Below are positions 10,001-21,358 of a stretch of DNA of 64,000 bases, piece by piece. A program made the position numbers and the translations under genes. The stretch comes from Larimichthys crocea (Eukaryota > Chordata > Actinopteri > Sciaenidae), in contig NC_040026.1 in the NCBI RefSeq assembly GCF_000972845.2, positions 496,885-560,884 of the forward strand, written 5' to 3'. Position 1 is the first letter of the stretch. Each line of letters opens with the position of its first letter. The notes under the pieces are model-generated. The model made no database searches. It was given only the letters and a program-made list of their open reading frames with translations, and had not been told where the DNA came from.

Positions 10001-13000
10001 CATCTATTCCTTTAGGTCTAAGTAGCAATGACTTCATGAGCTTCTTTAATGATAAGATTATAACTATTAGAGACAAAATCCATCACCTCTTGCCCTCAAC
10101 AGACATTGATCTGCATTCTGATACAGCAAGTTTTGAAACAGCTGTAAAACCTGATATGTATTTAGACTGTTTTTCCCCCATCGACCTTCATCAAATAACT
10201 TTAATCATTTCTGCAGCTAAGCCGTCATCCTGTCTCTTAGACTCCATCCCAACCAGGTTGCTCAAGGATGTTTTACCTGTAGTTAGTAATTCGTTATTGG
10301 ATATGATTAATCTGTCTTTATTATCAGGATATGTACCACAGTCCTTTAAGGTAGCTGTAATTAAACCTCTTCTTAAAAAGCCCACTCTAGACCCAGAGGT
10401 CTTAGCCAACTACAGACCGATATCAAACCTTCCCTTTCTGTCTAAGATACTTGAGAAAGCTGTAGCTAATCAGCTGTGTGACTTTCTCCATAACAATAGT
10501 CTATTTGAGGATTTTCAGTCAGGATTTAGAGTGCATCATAGCACAGAGACCGCATTAGTCAAAGTTACAAATGACCTCCTAATGGCATCAGACAAAGGAC
10601 TCATCTCTGTACTTGTCCTGTTAGATCTTAGTGCTGCATTTGACACCATTGACCATCAAATTCTTTTACAGAGACTGGAACATCGAATTGGCATCAAAGG
10701 AACCGCCCTAAGCTGGTTTAAATCGTATTTTTTAGATCGATCTCAGTTTGTTCACGTCAATGATGAATCCTCCATGCAGACCAAAGTTTGTCATGGAGTC
10801 CCACAAGGTTCTGTACTTGGACCACTTCTATTCAGTTTATATATGCTTCCTTTAGGGAACATTATTAGGAATCACTCTATCAATTTTCATTGTTATGCTG
10901 ACGACACCCAATTATATTTATCGATCAAGCCTGATGCAACCAATCAGTTAACTAAACTCCAAGCATGCCTTAAGGATATAAAAAGTTGGATGACCTACAA
11001 TTTTTTGATGTTAAATTCAGACAAAACTGAAGTTCTTGTAATTGGACCCAAACACCTCAGAAACTCTCTTTCTAGAGACTTAGTTACTTTAGATGGGATC
11101 ACCCTGGCCTCCAGCTCCACTGTAAAGAATCTTGGAGTTGTTTTTGATCAGGATTTGTCCTTTAACGTCCACATAAAACAAATTTCGAGGACTGCATTCT
11201 TCCACTTACGTAACATCGCTAAAATCAGACGCATTGTCTCTCAGGCGGATGCAGAAAAACTAGTCCACGCATTTGTTACTTCAAGGCTGGACTATTGTAA
11301 CTCTTTGTTATCAGGCTGCTCTAATAAGTCTCTTAGGACTTTGCAGTTAATTCAGAATGCTGCTGCACGTGTTCTGACAGGAACCAAGATCAGAGATCAC
11401 ATCTCTCCCATTTTGGCTTCCTTGCATTGGCTACCTATTAAATCTAGAATAGAATTTAAAATTCTTCTCCTTACTTACAAAGCTCTTCATGGTCAGGCAC
11501 CATCTTATCTAAAAGAGCTCATAATACCTTATTACCCCTCTAGAACACTGCGCTCTCAGGACGCTGGGTTCCTTGTGGTTCCTATAGTTTCCAAAAGTAG
11601 ATTGGGAGCCAGAGCTTTCAGCTATCAGGCTCCTCTTCTGTGGAACAAACTACCTTTCTGGGTTCGGGAGGCAGACACGGTCAACACCTTTAAGAATAGA
11701 CTTAAGACTTTCCTTTTTGATAAAGCCTATAGTTAGGGCTGGCTCAGGTCATCCCTTAGTTATGCTGCCATAGGATTAGACTGCCTGGGGACCCCACCCA
11801 GGGTTATGCCTAGCCAGGCACGGTATTGTTTGAAGATGCACACATCTCCCTTACCGAAAACCCTCTCTCTCTCTCTCTCTCTCTTTTTCCTCACTCGAAC
11901 CGAGGGTCTAAGGACAGAGGGTGTCACTCCCTGTACAGATTGTAAAGCCCTCTGAGGCAAATGTACTTTGTGACTTTGGGCTATATAAATAAAATTGATT
12001 TGATTTGATTTGATATATCGTGTATCGCGATATAGCTTAAAAATATCGAGATATTGGATATAGGCCATATCGTGCAGCCCTACTTTCAAACAAGAAATCT
12101 CTACTCCTTCATAAATGGTATACATAGAGGCTGTCTATGTGTCCAAAAACAATCAGAGACTAAGACTCAAATCATTAGCACTTTAACAACTGACATCTTT
12201 TGTAGATAGTCTACCAAAAGTAAAACAAAGTTACTATTACACTGTGGTGAGTTTAGAAATGTTCATACACTACTTGTAATGAGGTGAAAGTAGGTCACCA
12301 TATTTGTAAAGGATCTCTTTTTGATAATAAACATAAGAGTTTAATCTATTGTTACATGTATTCATTCAACCACTCAGTAATATCATTCTGTGAATCTTCC
12401 TTTTTTTCCCATTAGGACGTTATATCGAGAATCATGGAGTAATCCACAACATGTGGTTCAACACTACCACTCAGGAGAGAAAGCAGTACTACCAGGCTCA
12501 GTTTGTTGATTCCTACTGGGACAATGGCAGCTTACCAATCTGGATAACAGCACAGAAACAGGTTCTTTATATCTATCTGTCTATGACAGATTTCCTTTGT
12601 TATTTTGCTGCTGTTATGATGTTATTTTCTATCCTTAAGGTTACACAAGGTCAGTATTAATTGTTTGGCTTTGACTAGGTGCCACCATATCTCAACACTG
12701 TGGTGGCTGGGGTCGAAGAGACCTATTGCTGCCTTCCTAGACATAATAGATAGCTTGCCGTTGACGTTCCAATCTGTGTAAACAGACATCTGTGTCTCCA
12801 GACTAGAATATGCTGACAATAACACCTGCATAAGTAAAGACATTATCTTTGACTAATTCTGGGCGTATAGTATTTGTGGTGTTATCTTGGGGTTTAAAGT
12901 TTATCCACTAGGATGAGTTTGGCAGAATGTGAGACCGACTCAGACACTTCTGATTTGAAAGTGTCTCTAATTCTCCTTGGCCAAGTGTCAATAAATAATA

Positions 13001-16000
13001 CAGCATAAGACATCAGAGGCTCCTGAACACTTTCTTCCCTCCTGACCTCACCATTGACCTTTGACTTCAGCAATTTCTCCACAACAGCTACATCCACTTC
13101 AGTGCGGGATTCAAGTCAGGGTGTGAACTACAGGGAAGCCAGGGGGAAATAGGTTTTACTTAATAACACATAAGCTCCCCTGAAAATATGATTTCTGAAA
13201 TGTTGGTCAAATATTGACAACATGTTATTTTTGCCATACATTTTTATTATTCTGTTTCTTCATCATTATGGATAAAATTAGGCTATTATTGATGTATGAT
13301 TTATGCATTATGGGTGATTCATCACTAATTCACTTTGATAAAGATGCCCGCATGCACACTATTCTTGCAATCACCATTAAATTGTGGCACTGCAATACCA
13401 TAAACTACTAATGACTTGAACTCAAAGGGTGCGGTAGGATGGGTGTGATACACTTGCATTTGATGACTTAATTACAATGAGAAATGATTGTGTTCATCTG
13501 TATGTGATGGGTATTTAATGCACACTAAGCAATTATTTATTCATTTCAGCAGTAAATGTATAAATAATTGATTTATATTTTATATTTTATATTTTTCAGG
13601 GTCTAAAGGCAGGCTCTCTGCATTTTCCTGGCACAGCAGCCACATACAAAGGGGAGACTGTGAGGGTTAAGCAAGTGGAACCTCCTTTCTATAATCATTC
13701 TGATGAGACAGATTGGAGGCTGAATGTTGACAAGGTGATTGGAGAGTGGTTCCATCAACAGAACCTGGACTTTGTCTCTCTGTACTTTGGAGAACCAGAT
13801 TTGGCAGGTCACAAATATGGACCAGATTCCCCTGAATGTAAAGAGATGGTACGGCAAGTGGACCGTACTGTCGGCTACATCCGAGATACAATCCAAGACC
13901 ATGGCCTTACTGACCAGCTTAACATTATCATCACTACTGACCATGGGATGGCTAGAATTTTACAGGGTGGACAAGTTAAGAAGATCATACTCTCTAAGAT
14001 ACCAGGGTTCAACTTCAAGGATATCCAGTTCCAACTATTGGATTATGGTCCTGTTGGAATGCTGCTTCCTAAAGAGGGGATGCTGGAGAAGGTCTACCGG
14101 GCTCTGAAAGGAGGCCACCCTCACCTTCATGTGTATAAAAAGGAGGAGATGCCAGCTAGACTGCACTACAGTAACCATCCTCGACTCCTGCCCATAATCC
14201 TCATCGCTGACCCTGGATACATTGTCAACGGGGTAAGTGAATGTACAGTTTAGTTTATGTAGCACATATTGATAAGTTAACATGTGGGTACCTGTAACTA
14301 CTTGTTACATGCTCAGAGCAATGCATACCACGTTCTTCCAATTTATAGATGTATTGCTGGGTGTGCTGTAGCAGCTGCTTCTATCCTCCATCTTTTTCTC
14401 TCTCCTGAGAGTTGTAGAAATTACTCTTAGCCAACTCCAAAATTAAAATGTAATTATTTAATTACTGACACCCAGGTTAGGAGCATTGAATGAGAGTCAG
14501 ATTGCATCTAATTTAAAGGGTACTACATGATCTTGTGAATGTCACTGAGAGTGTTAATCAAAATGCCCCTGTTCAAAGCGGACTGGGCATATTTGTTGCT
14601 TGTCACCCCAACATCTGACCTCACAGTCAGTTTCTTGACTCCATTCTATCAAATAAAGGCAATAAAGCCCAAGTGCCAGCAATTATGAAATTATATTTTC
14701 TCATAAAATTTCTGTTTTCTGTGTCCATATAGTTATTACCTTTGAATAACCACAAAGGAGAGCACGGCTTTGATAATGAAGTCATGGATATGAAATCCTT
14801 CTTCAGGGTGGTGGGACCAGACTTCAAGAAAAACATGACAATAGATCCCTTTGACCTGGTTGATGTGTATCCACTGATGTGCCATCTACTGTGCATAAAC
14901 CCAGAGATCAATGATGGACACCTGGAGAATATCAAACACATGTTGGTTTCCAGCAAAAACACAGTGGAAGATGAAGGAAGTAAGTGTATAAATATATGAA
15001 CTTGTCTGAACTTGATAGTTTGGGTATTTTGAAGAGATTTACTTGTATTTATGTAATACTATTCTGATCTACCAACCACTCAAAGCTCTTTTACAACACG
15101 TGCTGCCATACAAGGTGCTGAAAGCTCATCAGGAATGATACAGCCCTTCCTGTCTAAAGTGCTCATGTTGATACTAAGCTCACCACAGCCATCTGGAGCA
15201 TTAGATTCAATCTCTTCCTCAAGGATATTGACTGAAATGGTCTCTTGGATCATTACTAGCAACCATACTAGATCTATGACCTGAACCAAAGCCACCCCAC
15301 TTCAAAGCACCTAATCTATCCCTTAGATTTAGTGCTAGATAATTACCAAGACATAGAATACTATATAGTCTATCTCAAACTGCATTATGAGACACAACTT
15401 AAAAGGCTAATTGTGATGACTCGGAAAGTTCATTCTTGACCCTATGATGGTTGTGGGTTCTTGTTAAGATACACAGAACATCATGTTCAAAAACTTTAGT
15501 TGAGATCATCCCGACTTAAAAGCTCTCCCCTTACACTATTGCAATGTCTACCAACCATAACTTAGATCAGAAAATCCAAAAATTGAAATTGTACAATGTC
15601 CCGCTTATTTCATGTACAAAGGGAAGTCTAACCACAAACTAAATGGGCAGCCAATGGTAAATGGACTGTACTTATATAGTGCCCTTGGCACACCACCGAT
15701 GGCACAGCCTTGGGCAACACCTATCTCCCCAGGGTAGCTTCTATATAGACCACCCACCCACTAAGTGCTGATGCATCTCTAGCAGGTAAACTAAACAGAT
15801 AAACTTTGTGCTGAACTATCCAGCATGTTTATTGTAGGCAGTCAATCATGTTTTAACAAATTACATTTCTCTGATGAGTGATAAAAGGTAAATTCAGGCA
15901 ATCTGACTCAAATATACAGATAACACAGAGATTTAGTCTTTTAAAAGCAAACATAATTGCATGTTATTATTACTTTGAGTGTCCAGCACATTGGACTGAC

Positions 16001-17123
16001 TACATAGCACACATTTTCACACCACCCTACATAGACTAAACACCTCACTGTGTATGTGCATCCTTGACTTCCTGATGGGCAGACCCTAAAGTATTTGAGA
16101 GTGGCAGACACACCATATCCACTTTCATCCTTACTGCGGACCACCCTGGGGGTGTGTTTTCCCCTACTCCCTCTACACGACTATTTACTTGTGACTTCAA
16201 TATCATCAACAGCTGACAACTGCATGAATATTGTAGTCATGACTGTCATCATCATTAAAAATTCATACATGTTATTTGAACCATTACTTACAACATAACA
16301 GTGGTGAGGAGCTTGAGTAGGACAGAAAGACATACACATATAGAAAGGACTAATTCCAAAGCAAACTTAGCTGTTTGTATATGAAAATATTTTGTTAAAT
16401 ATTCTACATGTACATAGATTGTTTTCTTTTCCAAATATTACTAAATAAAATTCTGATAATACAAAAGGTCATAAACTGCAATGATAGGACGCCTCACACA
16501 CCAGTGCTGTTCATGACGGCTTAATTTCCCCCCATATAACACTGCCTGTGACTTAAGTTCCATACTTTGGTTACACAATGACAACTAAACTACAACTTCA
16601 TTTGCTGATCTAGACTGTGAGATGCTATGATGACTATGATGATTTGAGGTTAAAAAATAAACATATTAAAAAATCACTCCAGTCTAGTTATATATGATAG
16701 TATGCACAATACATAAATTAATTTTTAAAAAGTGAGAATGGCACTTTGACCAGGTCTCTCTTATCTAATCTATCTCATCACAAGTTTCACAAGGACAACA
16801 TTTATTGCAGGACTCTTCTAACTTCAACCCATCACACATGTTTTGCATTATCAAGCGCTGTAAAGTCATATCTTATCAGTATGTAAACGGTTACTAATCT
16901 CTGCACGAAGAAGCAAATACAGTATGTAAAGCTGTGTTCCTGTCTGTTATTTGTTCTCTTGACTGATTTGCTGTCTCATGTGTTTGTGTGCATGTTTTCT
17001 CTTTCTCCAGAGACAAATAATCAAGTGGAGGTGTTGATTGGCTTGTCAGCAGTAACTGGGTTTCTTGGACTTGTGTTCATCATTACTACATCATACACTG
17101 TGTGGAAAAGGACCACGGCATAA
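1057..17123 (+). CDS. enpp7: ENPP7-like ectonucleotide pyrophosphatase/phosphodiesterase (alkaline sphingomyelinase), 5 coding exons
   Basis: Coding exons 1057-1327, 12416-12561, 13600-14232, 14733-14979 and 17011-17123 join in phase to 469 residues; human ENPP7 is 458. Known role: a zinc-dependent ectoenzyme that splits phosphocholine from sphingomyelin at the gut brush border. Seen here: a signal peptide (residues 1-20), a metal-site Asp in SFDGFRWD (D45), the nucleophile Thr in TITSPSHF (T81), then [14 protein letters not shown] (D206, H210), TTDHGM (D253, H254) and GEHGFDN (H361), so the whole two-zinc site is kept. Residues about 440-465 form one membrane segment followed by a short basic tail (WKRTTA), giving a type I protein. 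An in-frame TGA at 1051 fixes the start. Intron 1 is swollen to 11 kb by nested transposons. Symbol is by similarity; a close paralogue (enpp7 duplicate or enpp6-like) is less likely because the TSPxHF and GEHGFDN contexts match ENPP7. Confidence 0.9.
1418..1508. repeat. AT/TTA low-complexity tract
   Basis: Runs of TATATA and TATTAT directly left of the long-arm element that starts at 1509. It may have been the insertion target, which would explain why no target-site duplication can be read there. Confidence 0.7.
2265..2878. mobile_element. Non-autonomous hAT element, 614 bp, 8-bp duplication ACCCAGTG
   Basis: Ends are CAGGCTCGGACTGGCAG (2265-) and, read inverted, CAGGATCGGACTGGGAA (ending 2878). 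It is flanked by perfect copies of ACCCAGTG at 2257-2264 and 2879-2886. CAGG ends and an 8-bp duplication are the mark of hAT transposons. There is no transposase. It lies inside the 1509-3615 element, so it is the younger of the two. Confidence 0.85.
2739..2808 (-). other. tRNA-like segment inside the hAT element
   Basis: On the minus strand the segment reads TTTAGCTCGGTAGCTTAAGC (A-box-like, 2804-2785) and then CTGCAGGTTTGACTCCTG (B-box-like, with a T-arm that can pair). The spacing is tRNA-like. The acceptor stem and anticodon arm do not fold convincingly, so it is a decayed tRNA or a tRNA-derived SINE head, not a working tRNA gene. Confidence 0.5.
3616..4034. other. Intron 1 sequence, nothing recognised
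   Basis: Single-copy-looking intronic sequence with a short (CA)n run at about 3749-3763. No ORF, repeat or RNA was seen. Confidence 0.4.
4035..4566. mobile_element. Unclassified small element with 7-bp duplication AGTTCTT
   Basis: The segment begins GTCAGGCCGGACTCAG and ends CGCGGTGTGAC. AGTTCTT is present directly outside both ends (4028-4034 and 4567-4573). The first and last bases make short imperfect inverted ends (GTCAGGCC / GTCACACC). The body is A-rich with recurring 'CACTC.A..GAGG.AAA' phrases (about 4168, 4227, 4353). No coding capacity. A duplication of 7 could mean a DNA transposon or a retroposon; the class is open. Confidence 0.6.
4574..5355. other. Intron 1 sequence, nothing recognised
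   Basis: No repeat or gene was identified. The open frame at 4873-5229 has no domain or codon pattern that suggests a protein. Confidence 0.35.
5406..6979 (+). pseudogene. hAT transposase (BED zinc finger plus hATC dimerisation domain), frameshifted and internally deleted
   Basis: The first frame (5406-6134) carries a BED-type finger, [11 protein letters not shown]...[10 protein letters not shown] (CxxC then HxxxxH), and the start of the catalytic domain ([13 protein letters not shown]). Near base 6103 the frame shifts: the expected [13 protein letters not shown] runs in another frame to 6215, where a GTGAGTAG follows. About 180 bases of non-coding sequence then lead to a TTTCATGCAG and to the C-terminal part at about 6409-6979 ([20 protein letters not shown] ... 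[13 protein letters not shown]), the hATC dimerisation domain. A large part of the catalytic region between HRLHLAIG and YLREKFAD is missing, so the enzyme cannot work. The GT...AG edges could be a real intron of the family, a chance pattern, or a deletion scar. Confidence 0.85.
7789..8619 (+). CDS. L2 LINE ORF1 protein with SGNH/GDSL esterase domain
   Basis: A 276-residue protein. Residues 1-50 hold paired cysteines (CPVC ... CNKC) like a small zinc-binding region. Residues 40-60 look coiled-coil forming ([12 protein letters not shown]). From about 125 there is an SGNH-hydrolase-like domain: [10 protein letters not shown] (block I, Ser), HVGGNDTR (block III, Gly/Asn) and [11 protein letters not shown] (block V, Asp and His). 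Esterase-type ORF1 proteins are known from fish L2 and CR1 LINEs, where ORF1 binds RNA and helps the RNP; the need for esterase activity is unclear. The ATG at 7789 is in a good context (GCAATGG). This is retrotransposon, not host, coding sequence. Confidence 0.88.
   Translation: MASLSSPALSCPVCHMFSYSSSSFSDNGTCNKCSLFVALEARVSELEARYRTTEQSVAQIVSQSPVAGAVQPQVASASRPPVVPEQPGGWVTVRRRHSPKLKPTVHHQPLHVSNRFSLLSDTPAERPTLVIGSSIVRNVNANVKCIPGARAGDIESFFKLLAKDKRKYSKIVIHVGGNDTRLRQSEVTKINVSSVCEYAKTIVFSGPLPNVTSDDMFSRMLSFHRWLSRWCPANDVDFIDNWTPFWGKPGLIRRDGIHLTLDGAALISRNMAKFIS
8704..11736 (+). CDS. L2 LINE ORF2 polyprotein: endonuclease and reverse transcriptase
   Basis: About 1010 residues. The N-terminal APE-type endonuclease shows [25 protein letters not shown] and a SDHFLI catalytic His block (residues about 55-265). 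The reverse transcriptase follows with [35 protein letters not shown] and the active-site YADD (residues 731-734). The C-terminal part has the L2-typical [12 protein letters not shown] and [12 protein letters not shown] blocks. The frame is open from 8650, just after an in-frame TGA at 8647-8649, and has no ATG before about residue 300; the given start (TTG, 8704) is arbitrary. ORF1 ends 8619, so ORF2 must use reinitiation, a non-AUG start or another trick. No disabling mutation was seen. Confidence 0.9.
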   Translation: MPTQSFSIETVSVPRPPTLFKDKTNRRGVHHKNLIKIKSTSPTVQNKRIKCGLLNIRSLSSKAVLVNELISDYDIDLFCLTETWLQEDEYVSLNESTPPSHYNTHVPRSTGRGGGVGAIFDSSLLINPKPKLNYNSFESLVLSLTHPTWKTLQPILFVTVYRAPGPYSEFLSEFAEFASGLILKTDKVIIVGDFNIHVDNHNDSLSTAFISLLDSIGFCQSVNKPTHCLNHTLDLVLSYGIEIDNIIVFPQNPLLSDHFLITFEFILPDYKPLCRSFYSRCLSDSAVAKFKEVIPSALNQMPCLTVTEDLSTSFSHPQIDHLVDSITGSLRTTLDSIAPLKKKIIKQRRLAPWYSQQTRKLKQEARKSERKWRATKLEESHLVWQDNLKTYRKALRNARAAYYSSLIEENKNNPRFLFSTVARLTENHSSTEPSIPLGLSSNDFMSFFNDKIITIRDKIHHLLPSTDIDLHSDTASFETAVKPDMYLDCFSPIDLHQITLIISAAKPSSCLLDSIPTRLLKDVLPVVSNSLLDMINLSLLSGYVPQSFKVAVIKPLLKKPTLDPEVLANYRPISNLPFLSKILEKAVANQLCDFLHNNSLFEDFQSGFRVHHSTETALVKVTNDLLMASDKGLISVLVLLDLSAAFDTIDHQILLQRLEHRIGIKGTALSWFKSYFLDRSQFVHVNDESSMQTKVCHGVPQGSVLGPLLFSLYMLPLGNIIRNHSINFHCYADDTQLYLSIKPDATNQLTKLQACLKDIKSWMTYNFLMLNSDKTEVLVIGPKHLRNSLSRDLVTLDGITLASSSTVKNLGVVFDQDLSFNVHIKQISRTAFFHLRNIAKIRRIVSQADAEKLVHAFVTSRLDYCNSLLSGCSNKSLRTLQLIQNAAARVLTGTKIRDHISPILASLHWLPIKSRIEFKILLLTYKALHGQAPSYLKELIIPYYPSRTLRSQDAGFLVVPIVSKSRLGARAFSYQAPLLWNKLPFWVREADTVNTFKNRLKTFLFDKAYS
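12562..13599. other. Intron 2 of the ENPP7-like gene
   Basis: No transposon or RNA gene recognised. The acceptor at 13599 is preceded by TATATTTTATATTTTTCAG. Confidence 0.5.
14980..17010. other. Intron 4 of the ENPP7-like gene, with retroposon fragments
   Basis: The segment 15654-15690 reads AATGGTAAATGGACTGTACT followed by TATATAGTGC. The same phrase occurs at 18303-18340, so it is a dispersed fish retroposon end. A related piece with 'CCAACCACTCAAAGC' is at about 15072-15086. The rest is unremarkable. The intron ends with CTTTCTCCAG at 17010. Confidence 0.5.
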
Positions 17124-17543
17124 TGGAGTTTGACGTTGGTATTAAAATTATGAGAAAAAAGAGAGAAATTAAATGTTTTGAGCATTTCCTATTTGTTATT
17201 CAAGAGAACGCTTGTAGGTGAAGAATGATGAGCCATTTTCTTGAGTTCTTGAGTAAATGTGTCCAAATGATTAAGACTTTTTCTCAGGGATGCTTTATAG
17301 CCAGGCATAGTTAAAAGATAAATTCCTTTAAGAGAAACTTGAAAAATCTTGAAAAAACTCTGGAAAACTCAAACCAGATGATTGCACCTACAGAAAATGC
17401 TTCAACTTACTGGGTGAAAAAAAAAAAGTTATACTTTTACTTGGTATAAATAATATTTTTCCCTGGCCGTTGTCAGTTTCAGCTTCCATTGTTTAGTATT
17501 AAATATCATCATTAGATCATTATATTTTATGTCAGCATAATGT

Positions 17544-17567
17544 AATAAACTAAAAAAGGTTAATAAA
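17544..17567 (+). terminator. Probable poly(A) signals of the ENPP7-like gene
   Basis: AATAAA at 17544-17549 and again at 17562-17567, about 420 bases after the stop codon, are the first canonical signals downstream. Confidence 0.55.
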
Positions 17568-19400
17568 AAAGGGTTAAATGGATTTTTTGTTTCATTCTCT
17601 CCTGCACTTTATCTGTATCCTCACTTTGACAGGGAATGTTCTTGATAAAACATTTATCTGTCTGTTTCTCTCTATATCTGTCACACACAGTCTGTTTATC
17701 TTATAAGTACAAAAAGATTTGTTAAACTATAATAACTACTATTAAACTATAATTCTGTTGTGTTAAGCACAAAAGATAAGAGTGGCAGTCATATCAAAGC
17801 CTCCCTTAATCTAATCTAAAGACAAATACTAAGCAAAGGTTGATATCGATATTCTGGGACAGGCTGGATTTACTCAAGAATATATGCAGTGCATATTATA
17901 TTCAGTACTATGTGCACAGGCTCAGGAAGCAGTTTCATTTGCATGTGAGGGAAACCTTTTCTGCGCTCTGGGTTTGCATAGGCTAAGTAAAATATGAAGC
18001 ATAAGAAATAGAATAGACTTCCATCCGATTCCACCATATAAAATGCAATTTTATCATTAATGGTAAATACGTATTATTCTAAGACAATGAAAACCAGGTA
18101 TGTGTTGTTTCTCTGCGCTGATATAGAAGATCCTGTAAAACCACACTGACTGTGGATCCACATTTCTCATTTGACTGTCAAGCTCACTCCTCTTTCTATC
18201 AACTCAAATCCCTTGATCAGGTTCCTTTCACCCCTTTACACCAAATATTTCAGGTACTTTTTACTCCACCACATTTATTTGACCTATACTATTACAAGTT
18301 AAATGGTAAATAGTAAATGGACTGTACTTAGATAGTGCTTTTCTAGTCTTCCGACCACTCAAAGTGCATTACTTTTCATATTTAGGTTATAAACTACAAT
18401 GAAATGTTAAAGATTTAAGCAATAATCACAGACAGTATGAAGAACTGACTGTGTATGCATGATATCATCCACAGGTTTCCAAAGAGCTGGTTTGAAGCTC
18501 AAAATCTATGGCCACCTCCATGCTCTTCCACCTCCAGGCCAAATCTAAAAATCCCCAAAGACATGCATCATCTGGGTGCAACAAGCCCCCTGTAACGGCA
18601 CCTGTCAATCAAAGCAGCCATGCTGTTACTTGTGCATAAATTTAAGTTTTAATATAATTTGAACAGGTAAGTTCTATAAATTTCACCCTCAGTACAGTTG
18701 TCATGAACGGGGAAATTAGCTACAGAGACCAAAAAAATTTCATGTTTATTTCTGCTGTGAAGTTGGACATTTCAACATGGGGACTTATGGAGATTCTCTA
18801 AAGTTTCACTTTACAGGCATGGATGTTGTCGCTTGGAAATAATTAACAAATAACTTTAATTTAATTCACATCAGTACACCACCATTAAGAATGGTTAGAC
18901 AATAACCAAGTAATTAATTCAGTCACATCAGTTAGTTAAATTAATAACTATAACAAAAATGTCCATATCAATAGCTGAATGGGCAGACAACACTAATCAA
19001 GTACTGATCTCCTTGACATAGTGATTATCTTAATAAAATAAACTTGGAATTGAAATAAAATGACTATGTATCTTCTTCACATTAAAAAAGATGTGCCATT
19101 TAATCCGTGCTCTAATTATACATTTTACATAGGTTTACAGAGTTTTTAAAAAAGTGAATAATTCATTACAGGGTCCTGCTGCCACCTTCAGGAATGTTAC
19201 AGTAACAGCAAGCAAGGTTTACCCCACTCGCTATAACTCAACTTTAAATATCTATATTCATAATCATATGTATAAATAGATGATGATGATGATTATTATT
19301 ATTATTATTATGACTGGGGCAAATAACAACAGAGTGAGGGTTAATTCAAATATGATCAAATCTAGTTAAAACAGAATTAAAGGCCTGCCACAAATTAAGG
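17568..19400. other. Intergenic, with a retroposon fragment
   Basis: Bases 18303-18370 hold a dispersed repeat (GTAAATGGACTGTACTTAGA then CTTCCGACCACTCAAAG). A (GAT)n/(TTA)n run is at about 19280-19310. No gene was recognised. Confidence 0.5.
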
Positions 19401-19408
19401 CTTTGTTC

Positions 19409-20590
19409 CAGCCCCGGTTCTAGGCAGGCAGATATGAGGGGGCAGTCAGAAATGTTAAGGGGGCATCATGTGTACAGACCATACTCCAGCACTTTTTGTG
19501 CTTATAGTAATGCTACGAATTTGATGCTAGTAGAAGTCACAATAACTAGACTGTACTCCTATGTGAAATGAGTTCAGATTCGATCAAAATAATATTTATT
19601 GATACTGTCGTGTTAACTAGTGCCACGGCGGGCCTATGTTAAAGAAAACCCGCTGTCCTACCTTAAGTTGGTGCAGCTTTGATGCATTTGTGTTCCTGCT
19701 AGTCCATACTGACGTGACGTCTTATTATTTCACGATTGCAATTGCACTTTAATTGCTTTAACCTTTTTCTTTTCTTTTCTGCCATCAGGAAGGGCAAGCA
19801 TGTTGGTATATTCTGGATGCGAGCAGTCCTCGCTATTTGAGTAACCTGGCCTCGGGACTTATCCAGTCCTGCATTTTTACTAGTTGCCTGCCATGGAATT
19901 CTTGACTGATGTATCATTTTTTTTCGTGAGAGTGGGGGAGGGGTAGCCACCGAAAGCATACTGTCTAAGTGTTTGTAAAAACTCGGTGCTTTTACAAGTC
20001 AATTGTGATTGGCCGGACCATTGGTGTCAACAACACAGAACAGTGGTCTTAGCAGTTAAGTGAAAGACTTGATGCTGCTTACTCCAGTTCCCTCTGAAGA
20101 ACTGACAGTCCGTACTGCCCACGTCTGCCCAGCTATTTCTTTGACCATAACATTCGTCGTTACCTCTTCTTATGGGCTGTGCATAGAATGGCACAAATAG
20201 TCAAGGCAGCGTGTCTGTCTTTCGTCAGCTCCGTCAATACTCATGCTGAAACCTGACAGTACACAGTCAGGCTACGTCTTGCCTCATTTGCATACTGCAA
20301 CAGTGATTGGGTGTTTACTGGGCGCTGAGAGGAGGGGTGTGTGTGCTGCGCAGCCTGTGAATATCACGTACAGTGGAGTGATAGAGAAAAGCTAATACTG
20401 TACCGTGTGTCTCTTTTTCGGCGTTTTTTCCGCTACTACAAATAATTTTGTCAACTCGTAGCAGCCAGCGTATAAATTATGTGAGCATATGAAAATTTGC
20501 TTTCTCAACTTCTAAATTTTGATTTGAGGGGGCAAGACATTTATTTAAGGGGGCACTGCCCCCTCTTGCCCCTGCCTAGAACCGGCCCTG
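19409..20590. mobile_element. hAT-type element, 1182 bp, perfect 8-bp duplication CTTTGTTC
   Basis: Ends are CAGCCCCGGTTCTAGGCAGG (19409-) and, inverted, CAGGGCCGGTTCTAGGCAGG (to 20590). CTTTGTTC stands on both sides (19401-19408, 20591-20598). Just inside both ends is a matching G-rich block (AGGGGGCAGTC / AGGGGGCAGTG). The body holds no recognisable transposase; the 86-codon minus-strand frame (19699-19959) is not a known domain. It is therefore non-autonomous or decayed. Confidence 0.88.
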
Positions 20591-20966
20591 CTTTGTTCCC
20601 TCTGGAAGAAAGAAATTAAGATTTCCCAGTATTATTATTTATTTATGTAGCGGAGACGGATTTGAATCAAGGTGTTGATTTTAGCTGCCTTCACAAGTGA
20701 ATCAGGAAGCCCCAACTGCCCATTAACAAAAATAACTTTTTGGGATGCATCAGCTTTGCACAGTTCCTTGAAATAGTTTTTCGGTTCAACAGTAATTACA
20801 TACCTGTTGTTGTTTTGGGGTCACATCCAGATGTGGTTCTTCAGGGGCAGCTACTTGTTTTTTTGTTTCGTTTTTTTGCAAATTTGTTTGGATTTAATTT
20901 AAATGCAACAATTTGGTGTTCAGAAAAAAATGGTGTCAGTGGCAAAGAGAGCTTCATGGATCAACC
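20591..20966. other. Intergenic, nothing recognised
   Basis: T-rich sequence; the ORF starting near 20740 shows no domain. Confidence 0.35.
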
Positions 20967-21358
20967 CAGAGCCGCCCATGGCATAGGCAGTATAGGCAAA
21001 TGCTAAGGACACCGTCCATCCAGGGGGGTGGCACAAATGGGGGAAAAAGAAAAACTTTTACTTTTCTTATAGTAAAACTAGTTGGTACTATTATTTCTTT
21101 ATATGAAAAAATAACTAAATAGCAAAGCCTATTAAATAACAATAACACTTTCCTTTTTTGTTTTGTTTTATTTATTTATTTTTGTATTTCTAATTTATTA
21201 TCTTCTTTTTCACTATTTTGATTGGGCAACTTGTTTTGTAAAAAATTAAATAAAATGTCATTGACAAAGATATTCAGTTTCTTGTGTGTTTATATGTAAA
21301 TTGGCAGTGCTGCCATGCAAGAGGGGGCACAACCTTAAATCCTGCCCACGGCGCCAGA
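20967..21358. mobile_element. Remnant of another hAT-type element
   Basis: It starts CAGAGCCGCCCATGGCATAG (20967), a hAT-like end of the 'CAGGGCCGGCCC' type. An inner right-end-like block is at about 21323-21358 (GGGGGCACAACCTTAAATCC). The true right terminus and a copy of the left flank GATCAACC were not found, so the element is truncated or its end is too diverged. Confidence 0.5.

Larger units (their letters stand above)
7524..12011 (+). mobile_element. Full-length L2-clade LINE with intact ORF1 and ORF2
   Basis: It begins about ATTACAGCCCTGCAG (7524) and ends in a TTTGAT-repeat tail (11990-12011). GATATAT is present on both sides (7517-7523, 12012-12018) and is a plausible target-site duplication inside the hAT element. 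The order is a 5' UTR of about 265 bp, ORF1 (7789-8619), ORF2 (to 11736), then a 3' UTR with a (CT)n run at 11863-11884 and the conserved segment 'GTCACTCCCTGTACAGATT' found also at 1-110 and 34400-34511. No stop or frameshift breaks either ORF, which points to a young insertion. Confidence 0.9.
5364..12082 (+). mobile_element. hAT (Ac/ZBED-type) DNA transposon split by an L2 LINE
   Basis: The left end TAAGGGTGGGCGATAT and the inverted right end TAGGGCTGCACGATAT match at 12 of 16 bases. They are flanked by CTTCCAAA (5356-5363) and CTTTCAAA (12083-12090), an 8-bp duplication with one mismatch. Subterminal ATATCG-rich palindromes are present at both ends, as in the common fish hAT family with 'CGATATATCG' termini. 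The transposase relic is at 5406-6979. A full-length L2 is inserted at 7524-12011, leaving only about 70 bp of the hAT on its right side. Confidence 0.9.

Noticed and set aside
19699..19959. An 86-codon minus-strand ORF as the transposase of the 19409-20590 hAT element
   Set aside because: No BED finger or hATC block; a lysine-rich end alone is not evidence.
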